A stretch of 56,251 nucleotides of DNA, taken from CBDUXT01 sp965371245. GTDB lineage: Bacteria; Planctomycetota; Phycisphaerae; UBA1845. Of the stretch, positions 33,252-40,537 are shown in pieces. The position numbers and the translations under genes were made by a program. The stretch spans positions 1-56,251 of the forward strand of contig CBDUXT010000030.1 of assembly GCA_965371245.1 (NCBI GenBank), written 5' to 3'. Every line of letters begins with the position of its first letter. The stretch's first letter is position 1. Under the pieces are notes generated by a model. The model searched no databases, was not told the DNA's origin, and saw nothing but the letters and a program-made list of their open reading frames with translations.

Positions 33252-34811
33252 TTACGACGTCACGGCCCGTACGCAGTCGATCACCGTGCCGTCCACCCAC
33301 TTGATCGCGGCCACCACCTTCTCGCCGAGCTTCGGCGGCGCTGGTTTTCCGCCGCACATCCGCTCGACCTCGGCCTTGATCTCCGCAATTGGGCGGATTG
33401 GCAATCCCGAGCCCTTGACCGCGTCCAGCAAATCTTTCCGCCGCGGGTTGATGGCCATGCCCCGCTCGGTGACTACCACGTCGATCAGCTCACCCGGTCC
33501 GCACAGCGTGGTGACGCGGTCGATGATGACCGGGATGCGGTCGCGCACCGAGGGAATCGGCAGGATGACGCACTGGCCAAACAAACAGTTCTGCCAGCCG
33601 CCGATGCCGTGCAACAGTCGCCCATCCGAGTGTGTCACGACGTTGGCGTTGAAGTCGACGTCCACCTCTGTCGCGCCGAGGATGGTGGCGTTGAGCATCG
33701 ACGCGAAACAGCCCTTGCCGTGGTAGTTGTAGCTGGTGAACGGGCTGGTGTCTTGATGGTTCGGGTTCTGGCGCATCGAACGCACACCCTCGAGGTCGAA
33801 CGTCTGCCCGTCGAGGATGTAGTCGGTCAACCCTTCCTCGAGCATCTCCACCAGATACTTCGTGCTGCCGCCGCGGACGAACCGCGCACGAACGCCGGCC
33901 TCTTTCATCATCTCCTTCAAGAAGATGGCGAAGGCCAATGCGGTTCCGCCCGCGCCGGCCTGAAATGAGAAGCCGTCGGTCATGATGCCCGTGTCGCGGA
34001 TGAAGCGGGCCGTCATCTCGGCGATCAAGAGTCGGTCGGGGCTTTTGGTCAGTCGCGTGGTGCCCGAAACGATCTTCGACGGATCGCCCACCGAATCGAC
34101 CACCACGACCTGATCGACGTTGTTGCCCTGAATCTGCCACGGCAGGCACGGGAACGGCACCAGGTTGTCGGTTACCACGATGACGTGATCGGCGTAGACC
34201 GAGTCCACCAGCCCAAAGCCCAGCAGCCCACACGCCGACGACCCAGTCACGCCGTTGGCATTGCCGAAGGCGTCGGCCGTCGGGGCTGCGAGCACGGCGA
34301 TGTCGATATGAACCTCGCCGTCCTGAACCGCCTGCCACCTGCCGCCGTGCGATCGAAGCACGCCCATGCCACGCATCTTTCCCGTTGAGCAGTAGTCCCC
34401 GAGCGGGCCGTTCATGCTCCCTTCGATGTGATGAATCACGCCGCTTTCAAGATGGTCGATGATCGGCTTGTGGCACGGGAACGACGCGCTGGGGAACCAC
34501 CGCAAGTCCTTGACGCCCAGGTCGGCCGCCACGGCGAACAAGGGGTTCGCCACCTTGTCGCCGTTGCGAAAATGGTGATGCGTCGAGATGGTCATCCCAT
34601 CGCGTAGACCGGCTTTCTTCAGCGCCGCCTTCAGGTCGGAAGCGACCTTGTTACCGTCGGCGGGATAATCGGCGCACGTCCGAACGGGCGGCGCTGCCCG
34701 GCGACCGTCGGGTCGATGCTTTCCGACGCCCTTGAAGGGCGTAGCGGGCTGGCCGTTGATATCGGTGGGAACGAGCCGGCCGGCGGCGTTTTCGATTGCT
34801 TTTTCTTGCAT
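33252..34811 (-). CDS. citF: Citrate lyase alpha subunit / citrate CoA-transferase-like
   Basis: 519 aa, normal for CitF. In citrate lyase this subunit swaps acetyl-ACP for citryl-ACP before the beta subunit cleaves it. Seen: GRLVPTDINGQPATPFKGVG (family-typical start), DGMTISTHHHFRNGD, HHIEGSMNGPLGDYCSTG, VLAAPTADAFGNANGVTG, NVDQVVVVDSVGDPSKI and GTTRLTKSPDRLLIAEMTA. ATG 34811 gives the normal N-terminus. The partner CitD::CitE fusion is 2.1 kb upstream on the same strand, separated by the nuclease and nucleotidyltransferase genes. No citG/citX/citC genes for prosthetic-group assembly are seen. The true substrate could be citrate, citramalate or another 2-hydroxy-acid. Confidence 0.9.
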   Translation of the reverse strand: MQEKAIENAAGRLVPTDINGQPATPFKGVGKHRPDGRRAAPPVRTCADYPADGNKVASDLKAALKKAGLRDGMTISTHHHFRNGDKVANPLFAVAADLGVKDLRWFPSASFPCHKPIIDHLESGVIHHIEGSMNGPLGDYCSTGKMRGMGVLRSHGGRWQAVQDGEVHIDIAVLAAPTADAFGNANGVTGSSACGLLGFGLVDSVYADHVIVVTDNLVPFPCLPWQIQGNNVDQVVVVDSVGDPSKIVSGTTRLTKSPDRLLIAEMTARFIRDTGIMTDGFSFQAGAGGTALAFAIFLKEMMKEAGVRARFVRGGSTKYLVEMLEEGLTDYILDGQTFDLEGVRSMRQNPNHQDTSPFTSYNYHGKGCFASMLNATILGATEVDVDFNANVVTHSDGRLLHGIGGWQNCLFGQCVILPIPSVRDRIPVIIDRVTTLCGPGELIDVVVTERGMAINPRRKDLLDAVKGSGLPIRPIAEIKAEVERMCGGKPAPPKLGEKVVAAIKWVDGTVIDCVRAVTS

Positions 34812-34846
34812 AGATTGAGGATCCTCGGCAGCGTGATCGAAAACGA

Positions 34847-36103
34847 TCAATCTCCGTGCAACACTTGCCGTAACCACGGATCACATGCGATCCAAATGTT
34901 CGCGATCGTGTCAACCACTTTGCGAGATTGCAAAGCAGAGTCACCATAGGGCATCGCTGCGCCGATGGCTAACTGGAGGTTCGATCGCTTCATGCTTAGT
35001 GCGTAGTATGCGGCCTCAAGCCATTCGGGTTGTGCCTTGATCTTGGACTTGGATCTCGCGGCTGCGGTTCTCAGGTCGAACTCGAGTCGAGCATCTATGG
35101 TGGGCTTCGAACGCTGGGACGCGTAGCGACGTTGTACAACTTCCATCCACGGGTACGCATGGGAACAGTGCGCTATCGCTCGGGTTACCCCGTGTCCCAC
35201 GTTACCAACAAGAGCTCGGAATCGATCGATTCCCAAATCTGTCAGGTTTCGTCGATAACATCCGGAGATTCCGTTCGCAACGATTACAGCTGTCACGAGC
35301 CGTCTCTCTCCTATGGAGATTGTCAGGTGGGGGTGAAAAGTGAATAGATGTTGGTCGCTGGACGACCTCAAAGGAAGGAAATCCCAAACGCTGGTTCCTT
35401 TCCGTCCGGTGATGGCCGCTCTTCCTTGGCCCCGCGCGCTCACACCCAGCTTTCGCAGCGGTTTACTCTGGCGCAATTCTTTCATGAGAAGTTGTAGGAT
35501 ACGCCTGGCTTCGCGATATGAGTAGGGATGAGCATCATCGAAGGGAATGCCGTCGAACTCAGTCAAGGATCCGTCGCGCAGGTATCCGTCCGCAGTCATA
35601 CGTTCCTCCGCAATCTCGATGTATTCGACGAAACGGCGAGCCCATTCCGACTTGGGCGCTGACTTCCGCATCCATCTGTATAGCTCTGTCCAGGTTCGGT
35701 GCTTCACATCGGTAGGGATGCGCGCTGGTTTCTTCGGAGAAAGAACCAGAAGGGTCGCGTCGAAGAATCCATTCCGCCTGGCGGTAATTGCATGACGCCG
35801 CAGCTGGTCTGCCTTAACCGGAGCGGTGATCTTACTTTCAACGATCAGTGACCATTCTTCGTTAGCGTGGTCGTGGATCCAGAGGTCCGGCAATCCGAGT
35901 TTCGTCTCATCGTCGGAATCTGAGGCCGGCTGTCCGGGGACACGCTGCTCGACGATTTGGAGCTTGGAATGCCTGGTGCCGCGTGTCCCGGCCACCCATT
36001 CGACGAATTGTTTGAGGAGCTTTGAGTCTTCGTTCAAACAACATGCCAGAGCATGGGTCAAGCGGTTTTCGGGTTCTTTGTATTGGTCGAAGATGTTGCG
36101 CAC
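34847..36103 (-). CDS. PD-(D/E)XK-like nuclease-domain protein
   Basis: 418 aa. The N-terminal 125 residues look like a PD-(D/E)XK fold: ENRLTHALACCLNE (helix with Glu), GLPDLWIHD (active-site Asp), WSLIVESKI (ExK), and DQLRRHAITARR. The rest has no recognised domain and may bind nucleic acid or a partner (SYREARRILQLLMKEL near residue 200; basic elsewhere). Only a GTG start (36103) is available and it has no good ribosome site. GC content is lower than in neighbouring metabolic genes, suggesting acquisition. It lies between citF and the MNT genes. Possible defence or selfish-element role; unproven. Confidence 0.65.
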   Translation of the reverse strand: MRNIFDQYKEPENRLTHALACCLNEDSKLLKQFVEWVAGTRGTRHSKLQIVEQRVPGQPASDSDDETKLGLPDLWIHDHANEEWSLIVESKITAPVKADQLRRHAITARRNGFFDATLLVLSPKKPARIPTDVKHRTWTELYRWMRKSAPKSEWARRFVEYIEIAEERMTADGYLRDGSLTEFDGIPFDDAHPYSYREARRILQLLMKELRQSKPLRKLGVSARGQGRAAITGRKGTSVWDFLPLRSSSDQHLFTFHPHLTISIGERRLVTAVIVANGISGCYRRNLTDLGIDRFRALVGNVGHGVTRAIAHCSHAYPWMEVVQRRYASQRSKPTIDARLEFDLRTAAARSKSKIKAQPEWLEAAYYALSMKRSNLQLAIGAAMPYGDSALQSRKVVDTIANIWIACDPWLRQVLHGD

Positions 36104-36200
36104 TGGTATGACTCAGCGTCCGGATGCCTCGGCCGTTCCGCTCTTCGGCACTGGTTGTCGCCACGTCGCGGTGGGCTCCGCACGCATGCGGTCTTGAGGA

Positions 36201-36509
36201 TCATGCGGCATAGACCAGGCTCCGCGTCTCATTCAGGCGCCGGATGAAGTAGGGGTTGCTCGGCGCGCCCTCCTCAACCAGATCGACAGGTCGGGCGAAG
36301 AGCTTCGTCAGCGCACGCTGCAATTCGAAGAAGGCGCTGAACCGGTTCCCGCCGGGAATCTCGCCGAACTCGACGAGAAAATCCAGGTCGCTCCGCTGCG
36401 GGTCAAACGCGTCTGTCGTCGCCGACCCAAAGAGCTCCAGCCGAGCCACGTGGAATCGACGGCAAACGTTCGCGAGGGTGTCCAGATGTTCCGAGATGAT
36501 CGCGTTCAC
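36201..36509 (-). CDS. MNT-type nucleotidyltransferase (second of pair)
   Basis: 102 aa from GTG 36509, which overlaps the stop of a 15-codon frame (GTGA) and follows AAGGA. A longer GTG start at 36572 is possible. Minimal nucleotidyltransferase: LELFGSATT (G28, S29) and RSDLDFLVEF (D41, D43), then RALTKLFARPVDLVEEG. MNT proteins often act as antitoxins that modify a partner HEPN RNase; no HEPN gene is intact here. Confidence 0.8.
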   Translation of the reverse strand: MNAIISEHLDTLANVCRRFHVARLELFGSATTDAFDPQRSDLDFLVEFGEIPGGNRFSAFFELQRALTKLFARPVDLVEEGAPSNPYFIRRLNETRSLVYAA

Positions 36510-36553
36510 CGGACCATGTCCTTCTGGAGCAGTTTCTGCGTAGTGTCGTTCAT
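36506..36553 (-). pseudogene. 15-codon frame, possible remnant of a HEPN gene
   Basis: NDTTQKLLQKDMVR, starting in an ATGA overlap with the MNT gene upstream and ending in a GTGA overlap with the MNT gene downstream. The first ten residues look like the opening helix of HEPN-domain proteins. It may be the scar of a deleted toxin or only a coupling leader. Confidence 0.25.
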
Positions 36554-36870
36554 GCGGCGATGGCTTCGTCACGGATATTGCGAAGAAACGGCGAATTCGC
36601 GAGCAGCCAGTCGCGCTCTCGGACGAAGACCACGCTGATGCTCACCGCGAAATCGAGCGACAGGCTCGACGTTAACGCAGCCGTGACATCGACCTGCCGA
36701 CCATACGATGCAAACTCGTCGAGCACGACCAACACATCGAGATCGGACTCCGCATCGTAGTCACCACGGGCGTATGATCCGTAGAGATAGACGCCGCGCA
36801 AGCGCGGACCGTATAGTGCTTCCAGTCCGGTCCGTACTTGCTCTAGTGCTGTACGGCAGTTACCACGCAT
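36550..36870 (-). CDS. MNT-type nucleotidyltransferase (first of pair)
   Basis: 106 aa. YLYGSYARGDYDAESDLDVLVVLDE is a complete minimal nucleotidyltransferase motif (G31, S32, D43, D45). A helix-rich C-terminus (VDVTAALTSSLSLDFAVSISVVFV, RERDWLLANSPFLRNI) matches two-domain MNT proteins. GGAGG lies 6 bp before ATG. Usually paired with a HEPN toxin translated by ATGA overlap; here the overlap leads into a 15-codon frame. Its gene begins only 57 bp from citDE. Confidence 0.85.
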   Translation of the reverse strand: MRGNCRTALEQVRTGLEALYGPRLRGVYLYGSYARGDYDAESDLDVLVVLDEFASYGRQVDVTAALTSSLSLDFAVSISVVFVRERDWLLANSPFLRNIRDEAIAA

Positions 36871-36927
36871 GTCGAGCCTCCATCGTAGGCCACCCGCTCG
36901 TCGCGGACGGGGATGGCTAGCGTCGGC

Positions 36928-38223
36928 TTATTGTACCGAACCAGTCGCCTCGGCCAACTCCACAACCCGCAGCGCCCGCTTCACCACCGGCGGATCGATC
37001 ATCTTGCTGCCCAACGAAACGACGCCCAGGCCTTTCTTCTCGGCCTCCTCAAACGCCGCCACGACCCGCTTGGCCCTGTCCAGTTCCTCCGCGGTCGGGG
37101 CGAAGGCCTCGTGGATCACCGTGATCTGCCGCGGGTGGATGCAGCCCTTCCCGTCGAAGCCCAGCGACTTCGCCTCGGCCACACTTTCGCGCAGGCCGTC
37201 CATGTCGGCCACATCGGAAAAGACCGTGTCGATCGGCTGCACGCCGGCGGCCCGGGCGGCGTTGACCACCTGGCTTCGTGCCCAGAAGCTCTCTCGCCCG
37301 TCGTGGGTGCGGGCCGTGCCGATGTCGGCCGTGTAGTCCTCCAGCCCGATCGCCAGTGCCACGATGTTGTCCGAGGCCGTGGCGATCTCGTAGGCCTTGA
37401 TCGCCCCGAGCGCGCTCTCGACGATCGGCATCAGGTACACATTCTTCGGCGAGGGCGCACGCGATTTCCCCGAGCCGTGGGCTTCAGCCCGCGCGGACTT
37501 AGGAGTTGCCGCGCCGTCCGTTCCCGATCCATCGCTACCACGCGCAAGAACCTCTCCGATCCGGTCATCGACGCGCTGAACGTCGTTTGCCGACTCCACC
37601 TTCGGAATCAGAATCAACTGAACGTTGTGCGGAACGACGAACTCGAGATCGGTCAGCCCGGCGTCACCCTGGTTGATGCGCACCATGCGCTCCGCGCCGC
37701 AAAAGTCGATACACCGCAACGCGTTACGAACCAGCACCCGCGCCGCGTCTTTTTCCGGTGGAGCGACGCTGTCTTCCAGATCGAGGATGATCGCGTCGGG
37801 TCCGTGCAGGCCGGCGCTTGGCATGAACTTCGGCTCGTTACCCGGCAGGTAGAGACGCGAGCGGCGGAATCGGTCGCGCTGGCTGTCATACTGTGCCTGT
37901 TCGGAAAACTCCGGCCAGAACCCCTCGCCGACATCCACCCCCAGCCGCCGGACGGCCGCCTCCACGCGGGCCAGGATGACAAACGGCAGCGCCCCTTTGT
38001 CCTCGATCTCGACGCTCGCGTTCGTAACGCCGAGCCCTTCGAGCGCCAGCCGAACCAACTCCCGCGTCGCGTCGCCATACATCGACTCGACCTTGGTTTT
38101 CAGATCGAGTTCGATGCCGCCGCCCGTTGCGGGCGTGATCCTAACCCAGCAGTCGGAGCGAACACTGTCGCCGCGCCGACCGGCCTGGGCGGATGCCCCT
38201 TCGTTCTTGGAGTCGGTGTTCAT
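36928..38223 (-). CDS. citE: Citrate lyase acyl-carrier (CitD) fused to beta subunit (CitE)
   Basis: 431 aa. Residues about 20-95 match the acyl-carrier CitD: SVRSDCWVRI (S23 at the prosthetic-group site), IELDLKTKVESMYGD, and NASVEIEDKGALPFVILARVEAA. Residues about 120-431 are the HpcH/CitE TIM barrel: RSRLYLPGNEPKFM, DAIILDLEDSV, MVRINQGD, ILIPKVESANDV, YLMPIVESALGA, GLEDYTADIG, FDGKGCIHPRQI. CitD and CitE are normally separate. An unusual Gly/Ser/Ala-rich insertion at about residues 229-261 is partly encoded by a 27-bp palindromic repeat. The ATG overlaps the upstream parA stop (ATGA). It should cleave a citryl-ACP-like thioester to acetyl-ACP and an oxoacid. Confidence 0.9.
   Translation of the reverse strand: MNTDSKNEGASAQAGRRGDSVRSDCWVRITPATGGGIELDLKTKVESMYGDATRELVRLALEGLGVTNASVEIEDKGALPFVILARVEAAVRRLGVDVGEGFWPEFSEQAQYDSQRDRFRRSRLYLPGNEPKFMPSAGLHGPDAIILDLEDSVAPPEKDAARVLVRNALRCIDFCGAERMVRINQGDAGLTDLEFVVPHNVQLILIPKVESANDVQRVDDRIGEVLARGSDGSGTDGAATPKSARAEAHGSGKSRAPSPKNVYLMPIVESALGAIKAYEIATASDNIVALAIGLEDYTADIGTARTHDGRESFWARSQVVNAARAAGVQPIDTVFSDVADMDGLRESVAEAKSLGFDGKGCIHPRQITVIHEAFAPTAEELDRAKRVVAAFEEAEKKGLGVVSLGSKMIDPPVVKRALRVVELAEATGSVQ
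37470..37496. repeat. 27-bp palindrome CCGCGCGGGC family, copy 2, inside citDE
   Basis: CCGAGCCGTGGGC / GCCCGCGCGG lies in frame within the fusion gene and encodes about residues 243-252. All other copies in the window are intergenic. Confidence 0.8.
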
Positions 38224-39224
38224 GAGTCCCGCTTTGGTTGAATCCCGGCTCGCTTCACGATTTCAGATGCTAGCGTCTTGAACTCTCCATAGGCATCCTT
38301 GACCGCGTACGTATGCGCTCCCAGCGCACCGTCGGCAGGTTTCAAGGCGAACAGCGGCTTGCGGCATTCCTGCGCCATGGGCATGAGACTGCGGTAGTGC
38401 TTGAGCAGCGCGAAGCAGTGCGGGTCTTCGGAGACACTGATAGCAGCGCCGGGTACCTGGTCCAGAACGAATTTCTTGTACGTGCCAGGAATCCTTGCGA
38501 TCCATTTCTCGTATGCCTTGACGGGACGATCGCGCCGCACGGAGTACTGCATGACGATGTACCCAATCGGGTTCATCGTTCCTTTGGGTAAGGGCAGGTC
38601 TTCAATCGGGTTCTTCTTGAGCCTTTCGTCCCAGCCCGTTCGCCAGCTATGGAGTCTGGGGCCTAGGTTCTCAAGCCCCCGCAGGGAGAACAAGTCGGGG
38701 GCGAGTGGGATAACAACAGAGTCCGAGGAGATCAGAGCCGCGCGGTTGATCGCACCCAAGTTGGGACCAAGATCGACAAGGATCACATCCGCCCGGTGCC
38801 GTTCAGCCCCTCTCTGCATCACTCGCCAGAATGCGGATACCACGCGGAACGAACGCTCGTCCCGGTCCAGGCATTTCGGCCACACTTGCGACAAGTCATC
38901 TTCGAAATCTGACAGTGCGATGTCTCCAACGATGAGCGCAAGGCGTTCGTTGATGTTCTCAAGCACCGGGTCTTCCACATCGCCGATTCCGCTCTTGAGC
39001 GAGCGAACGGCCCCGTAAATCGTCGCGCGGTTCCCACTTTCAGGCCAGAGCTGTTCAAGGTCAGCTTCTTTGAGGAACGCCGAAGACAGGTTCCCTTGGG
39101 GGTCAAGATCAACAGCAACGACGCGAAAGCGAAGATCGGCCAACATCCACGCCACGTGGTAGGCTAGGGATGTTTTCCCAACGCCGCCCTTGTTGTTGAA
39201 AAAGACAATAACCGGAACGCTCAT
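38220..39224 (-). CDS. ParA-family ATPase
   Basis: 334 aa. Deviant Walker A at residues 12-18 (KGGVGKT, with the first Lys of ParA/MinD types), switch I-like VAVDLDPQGNLSSAFL, and Walker B-type DVILVDLGPNLGAINRAAL. The C-terminal half (GTMNPIGYIVMQYSVRRDRPVKAYEKW) is as in long ParA/Soj-like proteins of mobile loci. No parB or origin-like repeats are nearby, so partitioning is unlikely. ATGA overlaps join it to the AlbA_2 gene upstream and to citDE downstream. Likely partner of the AlbA_2 protein. Confidence 0.88.
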   Translation of the reverse strand: MSVPVIVFFNNKGGVGKTSLAYHVAWMLADLRFRVVAVDLDPQGNLSSAFLKEADLEQLWPESGNRATIYGAVRSLKSGIGDVEDPVLENINERLALIVGDIALSDFEDDLSQVWPKCLDRDERSFRVVSAFWRVMQRGAERHRADVILVDLGPNLGAINRAALISSDSVVIPLAPDLFSLRGLENLGPRLHSWRTGWDERLKKNPIEDLPLPKGTMNPIGYIVMQYSVRRDRPVKAYEKWIARIPGTYKKFVLDQVPGAAISVSEDPHCFALLKHYRSLMPMAQECRKPLFALKPADGALGAHTYAVKDAYGEFKTLASEIVKRAGIQPKRDS

Positions 39225-40414
39225 ATCCGTGCCTCCACGGTCACGAGAACATGGTCGGTCTGGACGTCGAATCTCTCCTCGGGGTTCCCGTTATTCATCA
39301 GCTCCTTTCGTGCGGTTTGGATTCCGATTCCGAATCGTTGCACGAAGCCAAGATTCCTGAGCGCCTCCGCTACGTGAGGGTTGCGGTAGTCCGTCAGACC
39401 AGGCGTGCCAAAGTTCTCACAGGACACTTGGCCAAACGGTCCGCCGGGGTTCTGTATCTCGATCCGATCACGAAACCAATTGATTCGAACGGGCGCGTTG
39501 CTTGTTTCGTAGTTTCGATGCATTAACGCGTTCCACATGAATTGCTGCAACGCGACCAAGGGGTAGTCCGGCTGACGCACCTCGGTAACCCCGGATCGAA
39601 TATCGGTAGCCGTTCGAATGTTCGCCCGGAGTACGTCATCGAGCCGCCGAATCGTAGCGGCCATCGGGCCGTGCAGCTCCAGTTCGTCCATCACCGGATC
39701 GCTGAGTTCCGTTCCGTCGATCCTCAGATAATGCACATACGCTCCTGGGAGGTAGTCAGCCGGACTCGTTCCCAGGAACAGAAGCCCTGTCACCGTGGGA
39801 TGACGTGGCTCCGTGGCCGATACGAAACGGAGGGAGACAAGTTGCTCCTCCAGAGTCCGCTCATTGGCGGCAATGACTTCTGGCGCTACGGCGGACGGCA
39901 GATACTCCTGCCTGAAAATGTCGGACGCGAGATCATCCATCGAGGCGGCGACGATCGGATGTAAGTCGTACGGCAAGTCGCGGGACCGCCGCTTTTCGTT
40001 CAGGCGACGTTCCTCATCCGAGGAAGCGACGGCGCGCCGCGGACCCACGCGTATCCAAATGTTCCCGTGGTAGCGCACCGGCGGCGCGTACGCGGGCTGT
40101 ACTACCACGACAGCCAGATCGCAGCCGTTCAATGTGCGCTTTTGGACGGTCACGGTCGGAAGCGGTAGGACGTTGCCATCCGAACGAATGCTCGCCAGCG
40201 TACGAAGCAACTCGTCGGTCACGGGGAGGTTGGCGCATGATCCATCGTCCCTCACGCCCACGAACAAAACGCCCGGTGCTTGGTGATCGGGCATATCATT
40301 TGCGAACGCACAGATAGCCTTGGCCATCGCCCCTTTGTCCGCGATAGACTCCTTCCTCTCCACACGGTCGGATTCATCATCGGCCAGCAGTGCTTCTAGT
40401 TCGGCATCATTCAC
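39221..40414 (-). CDS. AlbA_2/Schlafen-like ATP-binding protein
   Basis: 397 aa from GTG 40414, with AAGGAG 7 bp upstream. The N-terminal Schlafen AlbA_2 domain has DRVERKESIADKGAMAKAICAFAND, GVLFVGVRDDG and VRYHGNIWIRVGPRR. The C-terminal part resembles the HATPase_c_4/winged-helix module of this family: LQQFMWNALMHRNYE (N box), RIEIQNPGGPFG, and RNPHVAEALRNLGFVQRFGIGI. Members are annotated as transcriptional regulators, and Schlafen-domain proteins are frequent in anti-phage loci. Its stop overlaps the parA start (ATGA), so the two are one unit. Confidence 0.85.
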   Translation of the reverse strand: MNDAELEALLADDESDRVERKESIADKGAMAKAICAFANDMPDHQAPGVLFVGVRDDGSCANLPVTDELLRTLASIRSDGNVLPLPTVTVQKRTLNGCDLAVVVVQPAYAPPVRYHGNIWIRVGPRRAVASSDEERRLNEKRRSRDLPYDLHPIVAASMDDLASDIFRQEYLPSAVAPEVIAANERTLEEQLVSLRFVSATEPRHPTVTGLLFLGTSPADYLPGAYVHYLRIDGTELSDPVMDELELHGPMAATIRRLDDVLRANIRTATDIRSGVTEVRQPDYPLVALQQFMWNALMHRNYETSNAPVRINWFRDRIEIQNPGGPFGQVSCENFGTPGLTDYRNPHVAEALRNLGFVQRFGIGIQTARKELMNNGNPEERFDVQTDHVLVTVEARI

Positions 40415-40537
40415 GGTACGACTCCTTGCTGACGTGGCCAAGTGTAGCCATCCAGGCTTCGCGAAGGCGACGACAAGTCCCGAGGCACGTCCTCCCGCTG
40501 GCTACCGGCGTTCCTCGGTAACGACCGTCTAGCATGG

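Noticed and set aside
36913..38241. A 442-codon plus-strand frame opposite citDE
   Set aside because: Mirror frame of a well-supported fusion gene.
38220..39224. ParA gene considered as part of a plasmid or chromosome partition locus
   Set aside because: No ParB gene, parS-like site or replication gene nearby; it is coupled to an AlbA_2 gene instead.
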